From the NCBI GenBank assembly GCA_963695155.1, contig CAVOGD010000006.1, forward strand, positions 620,001 through 684,000: a stretch of DNA of 64,000 bases, in the 5' to 3' direction. This document shows, one piece after another, positions 6,870-15,311 of this stretch. A program made the position numbers and the translations under genes. The notes beneath the pieces are model-generated. The model was given only the letters and a program-made list of their open reading frames with translations, made no database searches and had not been told where the DNA came from. How positions within the stretch are numbered: position 1 is the first letter of the stretch; each line of letters starts with the position of its first letter. Origin of the DNA: SG8-30 sp963695155. Lineage in GTDB: Bacteria; Pseudomonadota; Gammaproteobacteria; Steroidobacterales; Steroidobacteraceae.

Positions 6870-8813
6870 CTACGTGGGCCGGGGTTCGGCTACCAGCGGC
6901 GGCAGCGGGCAGTGCACGGTCGCACAGACCGCGCGCAGCAGTTCCGACTCCTCCACGGTCATGCGGTGGTCCCAGGAGATCGTCCTGACCAGCGCCTCGA
7001 CCAGCGCTTCCTTGGCCGCCGGCGCCAGCCGGTCGAGCCCGTTGAGCGCGCCGTCCAGCCGGCTCGGCCAGTTCAGCGCGCGCTGGAAGTCGGCCGGTTC
7101 ATGCGGCAGCAGGTGTTGCATGCCCGCCGCATAAGCCTGCCGGGCCTGCGCGAGATCCGGCTGGCCATGGTCGGCCAGCACGGCGAACAGCACCCGCAGG
7201 TCCTCGCTCGCGCCCGACAGCGACCGCCCGCCGGGGCGGGTCCGCGGCTCGAGCTCGTCGCGCAACTGCACCTGCGCGAGCTTGCGCAGCGCATACGCGT
7301 ACACCGACACCCCGCCCTCGCGCGACAAGAACGCGTTCAGCAGCCGCAGCAGGCGCTCGCGCTCGCGCTGGCCGAACTGGCGCAGCGCCGGAAACGTGCG
7401 CAGCAGCACCGGCATGCGTTGCACCGCGGGCAGCGAGTCGACGAGCGGCAGCATGCCCTCGACGGACTGCATCGACTTCGGCCCCAGTTGCTGGCCGATG
7501 AAGGCCAGCTGCCGGCCACGCGACTCGGCGTTCGCATCGAGCGCCAGCGCCAGGAACAATGCCGCCGCCGGCCCTTGCTGGCGCGTCGCCGCGACGACCG
7601 CCGCGGGCAGCGCATCGTGCAGCTCGTGCGCGGCCTGCACGTGCGCAGTGCCGGGGTTGCCCACCAGGCCCACCGCCGCGGCCGGCGAAAGCACGATGCC
7701 GCCGGCCAGCAACTCACCGAGCCGGCGCGCCGCATCCGCCTGCTTGACCGCCTCGGTCTGCGGCTCGGTCAAGGCCGAGGCATCCAGCATCTTCCTGCGT
7801 ACGACCCCGAATTCGGCGGCCTCGAAGCGCGGGTCGATCCCGCGGATGCGCTCGACCAGCGGCGGGTGCGTCGCGAACAGCCGCTTGACGCCCGGCGCGA
7901 ACAGCATGTGCGCGACTTCCTCGGCGTCGCCGTCGGCGATCGTCGAGCCTTCGGCCAGCGCGCCGATCTTGACCAGCGCGTCGCGCAGCCCCGCCGGGTC
8001 GCGCGTGAACTGCACGGCCGAGGCGTCCGCCAGCGACTCGCGCCGGCGCGACACGGCGGCCTGGATCAGCCGCCCGAAGAACAGGCCGATGTAGCCGAGC
8101 ACGAGCACGGCGAGCGCAGCCACGAAGATGACCGCGATGGCGCCGCTCTTGCGCCCGGTGCCGCCGCGCGGCGCGTGCCGCAGCACCAGCCGCGCGATCA
8201 TCGCGAGGACCAGCAGCCCGAACAGCAGCCCGATGAGGCGGGTGTTGAGGCGCATGTCGCCGTTCAGGACGTGGCTGAACTCGTGGCCGATCACGCCCTG
8301 CAGTTCGGCGCGGTTCAGGTGGGTCAGCGCGCCGCGGGTCACGGCGACCGCCGCGTTCGAGGGGTTGTGGCCGGCGGCGAAGGCGTTGATGCCGGACTCG
8401 TGCTCCAGCACGTACACCTCGGGCACCGGCACGCCGGAGGCGATGGCCATCTCCTCGACGACGTTCATGAGCCGGCGGCGCAGCGGATCGCTGGTGTCCG
8501 ACGTCACGCGCTGCCCGCCGAGCGAGGTGGCGACCACGCCGCCGCCGCCGCTGAGCGCCGCCGTCTTGTACAGGCTGGCGACACCGACCACGCCGAGCAC
8601 TACGCAGCGTGGTGAACACGACCGTGCCGGGTGGGCCGTCAGCCAGTTGCCGTCCGGCAGGCCGGCGGCCGGCGCGTCCATCGCGAAGATCGCCACCGCG
8701 GTCAGCACGACCGCGTTGACCGCGATCACGACGGCGATCACCGCCAGCACGAACAGCACGACGAGCCACTTCGTGGCCCGGCGTGCCGCCGCCTGCCGCC
8801 CGAAAAAGTCCAT
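6870..8813 (-). CDS. HtpX-like M48 membrane metalloprotease
   Basis: The 647-residue protein has an N-terminal membrane segment (WLVVLFVLAVIAVVIAVNAV), a second at about residues 70-85, the zinc site HEFSH at 177-181, further membrane helices near 192-250 and the downstream glutamate motif RRRESLADASAVQFTR. A long C-terminal helical region follows. M48 proteases of this type degrade misfolded membrane proteins. The lemA gene lies 17 bases upstream, a common pairing. Residues 63-70 (ARSCSPRC) are odd: a nearby alternate frame reads GTVVFTTL, which would complete a membrane helix, so a compensating pair of single-base indels near 8604 and 8625-8633 is likely. The rest of the protein reads normally. 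Confidence 0.88.
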   Translation of the reverse strand: MDFFGRQAAARRATKWLVVLFVLAVIAVVIAVNAVVLTAVAIFAMDAPAAGLPDGNWLTAHPARSCSPRCVVLGVVGVASLYKTAALSGGGGVVATSLGGQRVTSDTSDPLRRRLMNVVEEMAIASGVPVPEVYVLEHESGINAFAAGHNPSNAAVAVTRGALTHLNRAELQGVIGHEFSHVLNGDMRLNTRLIGLLFGLLVLAMIARLVLRHAPRGGTGRKSGAIAVIFVAALAVLVLGYIGLFFGRLIQAAVSRRRESLADASAVQFTRDPAGLRDALVKIGALAEGSTIADGDAEEVAHMLFAPGVKRLFATHPPLVERIRGIDPRFEAAEFGVVRRKMLDASALTEPQTEAVKQADAARRLGELLAGGIVLSPAAAVGLVGNPGTAHVQAAHELHDALPAAVVAATRQQGPAAALFLALALDANAESRGRQLAFIGQQLGPKSMQSVEGMLPLVDSLPAVQRMPVLLRTFPALRQFGQRERERLLRLLNAFLSREGGVSVYAYALRKLAQVQLRDELEPRTRPGGRSLSGASEDLRVLFAVLADHGQPDLAQARQAYAAGMQHLLPHEPADFQRALNWPSRLDGALNGLDRLAPAAKEALVEALVRTISWDHRMTVEESELLRAVCATVHCPLPPLVAEPRPT

Positions 8814-8830
8814 TCAGCGCCTTCCGCCGC

Positions 8831-9418
8831 TCAGGTCGTGAAGCTGACCTTCGGGACCTCGCGCTTCTCCGGCGCCTCGAGTTCGAGCAACTGCGCCTGC
8901 AGGAAGTTGAACATGCCCGCGAACAGGTTGTTCGGGAACACCTCGCGGGTGTTGTTGTAGCTCATGACCGAGTCGTTGTAGGCCTGCCGCGCGAAGGCGA
9001 CCTTGTTCTCGGTCGAGGTCAGTTCCTCGGAGAGCTGCATCATCGTCGTGTTGGCCTTGAGGTCCGGGTAGGCCTCGGCCAGCGCGAACAGCTTGCCCAG
9101 CGCGCCGGTCAGCATGTTCTCGGCGCCGGCCAGCTGCTGCACCGCGCCGGGATCGCCCGGGTTGGCGGCCGCGTTCTTGAGGCCGGTCACCGCGGCGTTG
9201 CGGGCACTGATGACGGCCTCCAGCGTGCCGCGCTCGTGCTTGAGGTAGCCCTTGGCCATCTCGACCAGGTTCGGGATCAGGTCGTAGCGGCGCGTCAGCT
9301 GCACGTCGATCTGCGCGAACGCGTTCTTGTAGGCGTTGCGCGCCGTGACCAGTCGGTTGTAGATGCCGATCGCCAGCGCGACGAGTGCGACCAGGATGAT
9401 GAGGATGATCCAGCCCAT
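8831..9418 (-). CDS. lemA: LemA family protein
   Basis: The 195-residue protein has one N-terminal membrane helix (WIILIILVALVALAIGIY) and the LemA helical core: RNAYKNAFAQIDVQLTRRYD, LIPNLVEMAKGYLKHE, ENMLTGALGKLFALAEAYPD, TSTENKVAFARQAYND and FPNNLFAGMFNF. GGAGAG stands 7 bases before the ATG. The M48 protease gene follows after 17 bases. LemA/M48 pairs are widely conserved, although the molecular role of LemA is still unclear. The function is probably linked to membrane protein quality control. Confidence 0.93.
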   Translation of the reverse strand: MGWIILIILVALVALAIGIYNRLVTARNAYKNAFAQIDVQLTRRYDLIPNLVEMAKGYLKHERGTLEAVISARNAAVTGLKNAAANPGDPGAVQQLAGAENMLTGALGKLFALAEAYPDLKANTTMMQLSEELTSTENKVAFARQAYNDSVMSYNNTREVFPNNLFAGMFNFLQAQLLELEAPEKREVPKVSFTT

Positions 9419-9468
9419 GGCGTTGCTCTCCGGTTAGCCCGCGCCGAGCATACCGCATCCCCGCGCGG

Positions 9469-12400
9469 TCAGGGCGCGCCGAAACCGCCGCCGCCCGGCG
9501 TCTCGACCAGCAGCCGGTCGCCGGCCTCCATGCGTACCGTGTCGCAGGCGCCGAGCTCCTCGATGCGGCCGTCGGCCCGCAGGACGCGGTTGCGGCCGCA
9601 GGTCCCCGGCGCGCCGCCGGCCAGCCCGAACGGCGCAACGCGGCGGTGGTTCGACAGGATCGCCGCGTCCAGCGGCCGGCGGAACTCGATGCAGCGCAGC
9701 AGGCCGTCGCCGCCGCGGTGGCGGCCGGCGCCGCCGCTGCCGCGGCGCAGGCTGAATTCGCGCAGCAGCACCGGGTAACGGGACTCGAGCACCTCCGGGT
9801 CCGTGAGGCGCGAGTTGGTCATGTGCGTCTGCACGCCGGAGGCGCCGTCGAAGCCGGGGCCCGCACCCGCACCCCCGGCGATCGTCTCGTAGTACTGGGT
9901 GTGCTCGTCGCCGAACGTCAGGTTGTTCATCGTGCCCTGCGAGCCGGCCAGCGCGCCGAGCGCACCGTACAGCGCATCCACGATGCACTGCGAGGTCTCG
10001 ACGTTGCCGGCGACCACCGCGGCCGGCGGCACGGGATTGAGCAGCGAGCCCGCCGGCACGCGCAGGTCGAGCGGCCGCAGGCAGCCCTCGTTGAGCGGCA
10101 GTTCCGACTCGACCAGCGTGCGAAACACGTACAGGACCGCGGCCGTGCACACGGCCAGCGGCGCGTTGAAGTTGCTGGCCGATTGCGCCGACGTGCCGCC
10201 GAAGTCCACGACCGCCGTACCGGCGGCGCGGTCGATGCGCACGGCCACCGCTATCACGCTGCCGTCGTCCATCTCGTAACGGAACGCGCCGTCTGTGAGC
10301 CGGCCGATCACCTCGCGCACCTGCATCTCGGCATTGTCCTGCACGTGCCCCATGTAGGCCTGCACGACGTCCAGGCCATGCTCCGCGCAGAGCCGCCCCA
10401 GCTCGTTGACGCCGCGCGCATTGGCGGCCACCTGCGCCTTGAGGTCGGCCACGTTCTGGTCCGGGTTGCGCGCCGGCCAGGGCGGCTGCGCCAGCGCCTC
10501 GCGCAACGGCCCCTCGGCGAGCCGGCCGGCGTGCAGCAGCTTGAAGTTGCTGATCAGTACGCCCTCCTCGTCGATCGTGCGGCTGGCCGGCGGCATCGAG
10601 CCGGGCGTGACGCCGCCGATGTCCGCATGGTGCGCGCGCGAGGCGACATAGAAGGCCGGCGCGCATCCGTCGCCGATGAACACCGGGGTCACGACCGTCA
10701 TGTCCGGCAGGTGCGTGCCGCCCGCGTACGGGGCATTCAGCAGCCAGGCGTCGCCGGGTTCCATGGCGCCGGCGTTGGCCTCGATCACGGCGCGCACGCT
10801 GGCGCCCATCGAACCCAGATGCACCGGCATGTGCGGCGCGTTGGCCACCAGCCGGCCGTGGCGGTCGAACACCGCGCACGAGAAATCCAGCCGTTCACGG
10901 ATGTTGACCGACACGGCGGTGCTTTGCAGCACCGAGCCCATCTGCTCCGCCACGTGCATGAAGCGATGGTTGAAGAGTTCGAGCGACACCGGGTCCGGGC
11001 GGCCGGGCTCGAGCGCCGGGCGCCGTCGTTCGCGCACTCGCGTCAGGAGCAACTCGGCGCCCGCCAGCACCTCGGCACGCCAGTCCGGCTCGACGACCGT
11101 CGTGGCATTGGCTTCGACCAGGATGGCGGGACCCTCCACCGCGGCGCCCGGCGCCAGGTCCTCGCGCCGGTACACGGCCACTTCGCACGCCCCGCCGAAC
11201 CACGCGGGCACGGTCGCCACCGGCGCCGCGGCGGCGCGCCGGCCGGCCGGCTGCGCCCCGGCCGACGGCGGGCGCTCGCTGCGTGCGGCCGCCTCGACGC
11301 GCACCGCCGCCACGACGATGCCCTCGGTGCCGGGCTCGAAGCCGAACTGGCCGCGGAACGCGCGCACGAACTCCGCCACCATCCGCGGCTCGTCCGCCAG
11401 CGCCACGGGCAGGACCATCTCGGTGCCCGCGAGCCGCAGCTCTGCGCTGCGCTCGTCGCTCATCGCCAGCGGCGACGCGCCCTGCTCCGCGAGCGCGCGG
11501 CGGGCCTGGTCCGCCAGCGCGGCGGCCAGCGTCTGCGCTTCGGCGCAGCTCGCGGCGTCCAGCCTGCGCTCGAGGCTCTGGCGCAGCAGTGCCCGCTGGT
11601 CGGCGAGACCCACGCCCCAGGCCGACAGCACGCCCGCCAGCGGGTGAATCAGCACCTCGCCGATGCCCAGCGAGTCGGCCACCCGGCAGGCATGCTGGCC
11701 GCCCGCCCCGCCGAAGCAGAACAGCGCATAGTCGGCGGCATCGTGGCCACGCCGCACCGAGACGTGCCGGATGGCATGCGCCATCGTCTCCACCGCCACG
11801 TCGAGGAATCCCTCCGCCAGCGCCTCGGCCGTCACCGGCCGGCCGGTGTGTTCGGCGACCTGCTGCGCGAGTTCGTCGAAGCGCCGGCGCACGATGGCTG
11901 CGTCGAGCCGCTCGCGGCCGTGCGCGCCGAAGATCGCCGGAAAGTACCCGGGCTGCAGCCGGCCGAGCAGCACGTGGATGTCGGTCACCGCCAGCGGCCC
12001 GCCGTTGCGGTAGCACGCCGGGCCGGGATTCGCGCCGGCCGATTCGGGCCCGACCCGCAGCCGGCCGCCCTCGAACCTGAGCAGCGAACCACCGCCGGCC
12101 GCGACGGTGTGGATGTCCATCATCGGCGCCTGCAACCGCACGCCCGCGATCGTCGACTCGAAGCGGCGCGGATAGGCGCCGTCGTAGAGCGCGACGTCGG
12201 TGGACGTGCCGCCCATGTCGAAGCCGATCAGCCGGCGCCGCGCCAGCGCGGCGCCCGCCTCGGCCATGCCGACCAGGCCGCCGGCCGGCCCCGACAGCAG
12301 CGCATTCGCGCCGCGGAACGCCGCGGGCGCCGCCAGGCCGCCGTTGCTCTGCATGAACAACAGCCGCGCACCCGCGTGCCCGGGGCCGAGCCGCTCGCGG

Positions 12401-13074
12401 AAGCGCGCCGCGTAGCGCGACAGCAACGGCGTGAGATAGGCGTCCACCACGGTCGTGTCGCCGCGGCCCACCAGGCGGATCAGCGGCGAGACCTCGTGCG
12501 AGGCGCACACCTCGGCAAAGCCCAGCGCGCGCGCCAGCGCCGCCGCCGCGCGCTCGTGCGCGGGGTGCGCATAGCCGTGCATGAACACGATGGCGACGCT
12601 GGTGATGCCCTCCTGCAGGAGGTCCTCCAGGCCGCGTCGCAGGGCCGCCTCGTCGAGCGGCTCGAGCACCTGTCCGCCGGCATCCACGCGCTCGCGGGCC
12701 TCGACGACGGCGCGGTACAGCAGGTCCGGCAGCACGATGTGGCGGGCGAACAGCTGCGGGCGGTTCTGGTAGCCAATGCGCAATGCATCCGCGAATCCCC
12801 GGGTGATGACCAGCCCGGTCGGCACGCCCTTGCGCTCGAGCAGCGCGTTGGTGGCCACGGTCGTGCCCATGCGCACGGCGTCGATGCGGTCGCCGGCCCC
12901 GCCGTGGCGCGCGAACAGCTCGCGCACCGCCCACGAGGGCGCATCGTCGTAGCGGGCCGGGTCCTCCGAAAGCAGCTTGTGCGTGAGCAGCCGGCCGTCC
13001 GGCGCGTGGGCCACCACGTCCGTGAAGGTGCCGCCGCGGTCGATCCAGAAATGCCAGCCTCGTCGTCCGACCAT
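9469..13074 (-). CDS. ATP-dependent 5-oxoprolinase/hydantoinase, HyuA-HyuB fusion
   Basis: The 1201-residue protein joins a HyuA-like half (sugar-kinase-fold nucleotide motifs WIDRGGTFTDVV and GFDMGGTSTDVALYDG; FGGAGGQHACRVADSLGIGEVL) to a HyuB-like half starting near residue 715 (DPVSLELFNHRFMHVAEQM, SVNIRERLDFSCAVFD, GPGFDGASGVQTHMTNSR). The fused form is typical of eukaryotic-type and some bacterial 5-oxoprolinases, which hydrolyse 5-oxo-L-proline to glutamate with ATP. Hydantoin or another lactam remains possible. The ATG at 13074 was chosen because GGAGA lies 8 bases upstream; a TTG two codons earlier is also in frame. It is divergent from a sodium symporter gene 65 bases away, which may import its substrate. 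Confidence 0.88.
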   Translation of the reverse strand: MVGRRGWHFWIDRGGTFTDVVAHAPDGRLLTHKLLSEDPARYDDAPSWAVRELFARHGGAGDRIDAVRMGTTVATNALLERKGVPTGLVITRGFADALRIGYQNRPQLFARHIVLPDLLYRAVVEARERVDAGGQVLEPLDEAALRRGLEDLLQEGITSVAIVFMHGYAHPAHERAAAALARALGFAEVCASHEVSPLIRLVGRGDTTVVDAYLTPLLSRYAARFRERLGPGHAGARLLFMQSNGGLAAPAAFRGANALLSGPAGGLVGMAEAGAALARRRLIGFDMGGTSTDVALYDGAYPRRFESTIAGVRLQAPMMDIHTVAAGGGSLLRFEGGRLRVGPESAGANPGPACYRNGGPLAVTDIHVLLGRLQPGYFPAIFGAHGRERLDAAIVRRRFDELAQQVAEHTGRPVTAEALAEGFLDVAVETMAHAIRHVSVRRGHDAADYALFCFGGAGGQHACRVADSLGIGEVLIHPLAGVLSAWGVGLADQRALLRQSLERRLDAASCAEAQTLAAALADQARRALAEQGASPLAMSDERSAELRLAGTEMVLPVALADEPRMVAEFVRAFRGQFGFEPGTEGIVVAAVRVEAAARSERPPSAGAQPAGRRAAAAPVATVPAWFGGACEVAVYRREDLAPGAAVEGPAILVEANATTVVEPDWRAEVLAGAELLLTRVRERRRPALEPGRPDPVSLELFNHRFMHVAEQMGSVLQSTAVSVNIRERLDFSCAVFDRHGRLVANAPHMPVHLGSMGASVRAVIEANAGAMEPGDAWLLNAPYAGGTHLPDMTVVTPVFIGDGCAPAFYVASRAHHADIGGVTPGSMPPASRTIDEEGVLISNFKLLHAGRLAEGPLREALAQPPWPARNPDQNVADLKAQVAANARGVNELGRLCAEHGLDVVQAYMGHVQDNAEMQVREVIGRLTDGAFRYEMDDGSVIAVAVRIDRAAGTAVVDFGGTSAQSASNFNAPLAVCTAAVLYVFRTLVESELPLNEGCLRPLDLRVPAGSLLNPVPPAAVVAGNVETSQCIVDALYGALGALAGSQGTMNNLTFGDEHTQYYETIAGGAGAGPGFDGASGVQTHMTNSRLTDPEVLESRYPVLLREFSLRRGSGGAGRHRGGDGLLRCIEFRRPLDAAILSNHRRVAPFGLAGGAPGTCGRNRVLRADGRIEELGACDTVRMEAGDRLLVETPGGGGFGAP

Positions 13075-13139
13075 GCACAAGGTCTCCGGCCAGGGCGCGC
13101 GCAGTGTACATCGGCCTTCGTGCAGGCGAGACTGGCGGC

Positions 13140-14546
13140 ATGACCATGCAATGGGGCGTGTGGCTGGCGATCGCGGCGTATTGCGTGCTGATGGTGTCGA
13201 TCGGCGCCTGGGCCACGCGGCGCACCCACGACCAGGAGGACTTCTTCCTGGGCGGGCGCCGGCTCGGCCCGTGGCTCGCCGCGCTGTCGCAGGGCGCGAC
13301 GCAGTCCTCGGCCTGGACGCTGGTAGGCGTGAGCGGCGCGGCGTTCGCCTGGGGCTTGTCGGCCGTGTGGATCTGGCTGGCCGTGGTGGCCGGTTACGCC
13401 GTCAACTGGTTCCTGGTCGCCCCGCGGCTGCGCCGGCTGTCGGTCGCGCAGGGCAGCGTCACGCTGGTGCGCCTGCTCACTGCGCATGCCACGCCCGAGG
13501 CCACGCGTGCGGTGCGCGCCAGCACCTCGCTGATCATCGTGGCCTCGTTCCTCTTTTACGTGGCCGCACAGTTCCAGGCGGCGGGCTCCGCCTTCTCGCT
13601 GGCGCTGGGCTTCGACGTCGCGGCCTGCATCGTCGCGGGCAGCGTGCTGATCGTCGCCTATACGTTGCTGGGCGGGTTCTGGGCCGCCAGCGTGACCGAC
13701 TTCGTGCAGGGCGTGCTGATGCTGTTCGTGTCGGTCGCCCTGCCGGTCGCCATCCTGTGCACGGCCGGCGGCGAGCTGGCCGCCAGCCTGGCTGCGGACG
13801 CCACGACCTGGGGCTCGCCGGTGGGCGGCCGCCACGGCGCGGCGGTGCTGGCCTTCGCGCTGGGCACCCTCGGCATCGGGCTGGCGGCGCCCGGCCAGCC
13901 GCACGTGATCAACCACTTCATGGCGGCGCGCGACGACGCGGCGATCCGGCGCGGCGGCGCCATCGCGCTGGGCTGGATCGCGCTGGTGCTGGCCGGCATG
14001 CTGGTCGTCGGCTGGTCCGGCCGGTTGCTGGCCGCGCCGCCCGGCAACGCCGAGGAAGTGCTCTATGCCGCCTCCGCGGCCTGGCTGCCGCCGCTGCTGG
14101 CGGGCTTCGTCACGGTGGCGGTGATGTCCGCGATCATGTCCACCGTGGACAGCCAGCTCATCACGGCCACCTCGAGCCTGACGGTTGACTGGCAGACCGG
14201 CCGGGCGCCGGCGGGCGCGGGCCTGGCGCGCACGCGCCTCGCCATGGTGGCCTTCAGCGCCGCCGCGGTGGCGATCGCCATCTTCGCGCCGGCAACCATC
14301 TACTCGCGCGTGCTGTTCGCGTGGAACGCGCTGGGCGCGGCGTTCGGCCCGCTGGTCGTGCTGACGGTGCTCGGCCGGCCGCCCGCGGCGCGCGCCGCGC
14401 TGGCTGCGCTGTGGACGGGGTTCCTGCTGACGCTGGTCTTCTATCTCATGCCGGACGCCGAGGGCGACGTGCTGGAGCGGGTCATGCCCTTCCTGGCGGC
14501 ATTGCTCGTGGCCTTTTTCGCCGACCCGCGGCGCACCAAGGTCTGA
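13140..14546 (+). CDS. Sodium:solute symporter, PutP-like
   Basis: The 468-residue protein has about 13 membrane helices and the SSF hallmarks: RRTHDQEDFFLGGRRLGPW near the N-terminus, ALSQGATQSSAWTLVG, and the sodium-site helix SAIMSTVDSQLITATSSLTVD that matches the PutP TM8 pattern. It is close to sodium/proline symporters, but the substrate is not certain. Its start lies 65 bases from the divergent oxoprolinase start, so the pair may share control and handle an amino-acid-like lactam or proline. Its stop codon lies within a degenerate copy of the TCTGAC repeat. Confidence 0.85.
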   Translation: MTMQWGVWLAIAAYCVLMVSIGAWATRRTHDQEDFFLGGRRLGPWLAALSQGATQSSAWTLVGVSGAAFAWGLSAVWIWLAVVAGYAVNWFLVAPRLRRLSVAQGSVTLVRLLTAHATPEATRAVRASTSLIIVASFLFYVAAQFQAAGSAFSLALGFDVAACIVAGSVLIVAYTLLGGFWAASVTDFVQGVLMLFVSVALPVAILCTAGGELAASLAADATTWGSPVGGRHGAAVLAFALGTLGIGLAAPGQPHVINHFMAARDDAAIRRGGAIALGWIALVLAGMLVVGWSGRLLAAPPGNAEEVLYAASAAWLPPLLAGFVTVAVMSAIMSTVDSQLITATSSLTVDWQTGRAPAGAGLARTRLAMVAFSAAAVAIAIFAPATIYSRVLFAWNALGAAFGPLVVLTVLGRPPAARAALAALWTGFLLTLVFYLMPDAEGDVLERVMPFLAALLVAFFADPRRTKV

Positions 14547-14640
14547 CTCCCTCTCCCTCAGGGGTCTGACCGCTCCTGCTCGCCACCGCAGTGCCGCCGT
14601 CAGTGGTTCGGAGGAGTCAGACCCTGGAAGGGTCAGACTC
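14541..14640. repeat. Diverged TCTGAC palindrome cluster, copy C
   Basis: GGGGTCTGACC at 14561, then GAGTCAGACCCT (14614-14625) and AGGGTCAGACTC (14629-14640), which form a stem-loop with one central mismatch. The GTCAGAC centres at 14619 and 14635 are 16 bp apart, close to the 17 bp of the other pairs. A further GTCTGACTCC overlaps the symporter stop codon. The cluster sits between convergent genes and may terminate both transcripts. Confidence 0.65.
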
Positions 14641-14645
14641 CAGCT

Positions 14646-15311
14646 TCAGCCGGGCTCGTCGAGCCGCCGGTACTCGATGAACTTGGCGATCACCCTCTTC
14701 AGCTCGCGCTCGCCGAGGATCGCCGGCTCGAGGCCGGCCGACAGCATCATCAGGTACTGACTGGCCAGGTTCTCGACCTCGATGGCGACGGCCCGCGCCC
14801 TGGCCAGCGTCGAACCGACCGCGACGACCCCATGGTTGGCCAGCAACGTCGCCGACCGGCCCTCGAGTCCCTGCACCGCACTGACGGCCAGCTCGGCGCT
14901 GCCGAAGGTCGAATACGGCATGCAGCGGATCGCGCCGCCGGCCAGCGCGATCATGTAGTGGAAGGGAGGAATGCCGCGGCCCGCGCAGGCCAGTGCCGTC
15001 GCGTGCGGGCTGTGAGTGTGCACGATAGCCGACACGTCGGGCCGGGCGGCATAGATCGCGGCATGCAGGCGCCACTCCGAGGACGGCTGCTGGCCGGCCG
15101 GATCCGGCTGCCCGTCGATCTCGAGCTCCACGACCTGGCCGAGTTGCAGCTCGCGATAGGGCACGCCCGTCGGGGTGATGATGAACCCGCGCTCCGAGCG
15201 GCAGGACACGTTGCCGGACTTGTTGAGCAGCAGTCCCGCATCGTCGAGTGCCTGCGACACCTCGATGATCTCGGCGCGGAGCCTGGCCAGCGGCGGCGTC
15301 TTGCCTGGCAT
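14646..15311 (-). CDS. ald2: Class II (FucA-type) aldolase, probable methylthioribulose-1-phosphate aldolase
   Basis: The 221-residue protein matches the fuculose-1-phosphate aldolase pattern: GNVSCR, ITPTGVPY, PSSEWRLHAAIYAARPDVSA, zinc ligands in VHTHSPHA (about H99 and H101) and LLANHGVV (about H161), and the acid E80. It lies directly behind mtnP and mtnA, where a dehydratase (MtnB) would sit in the classic methionine salvage pathway. In the known DHAP shunt the same position is taken by an aldolase that cleaves 5-methylthioribulose-1-phosphate to DHAP and 2-methylthioacetaldehyde, which is the likely role. The ATG overlaps the mtnA stop (TGATG) with GGAGG five bases upstream, so translation is coupled. 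Confidence 0.8.
   Translation of the reverse strand: MPGKTPPLARLRAEIIEVSQALDDAGLLLNKSGNVSCRSERGFIITPTGVPYRELQLGQVVELEIDGQPDPAGQQPSSEWRLHAAIYAARPDVSAIVHTHSPHATALACAGRGIPPFHYMIALAGGAIRCMPYSTFGSAELAVSAVQGLEGRSATLLANHGVVAVGSTLARARAVAIEVENLASQYLMMLSAGLEPAILGERELKRVIAKFIEYRRLDEPG

Noticed and set aside
9646..13143. Very long open frame antisense to the oxoprolinase gene
   Set aside because: High GC keeps antisense frames open. The sequence is Arg/His/Ala-rich with no family motif, while the sense frame is a full oxoprolinase.
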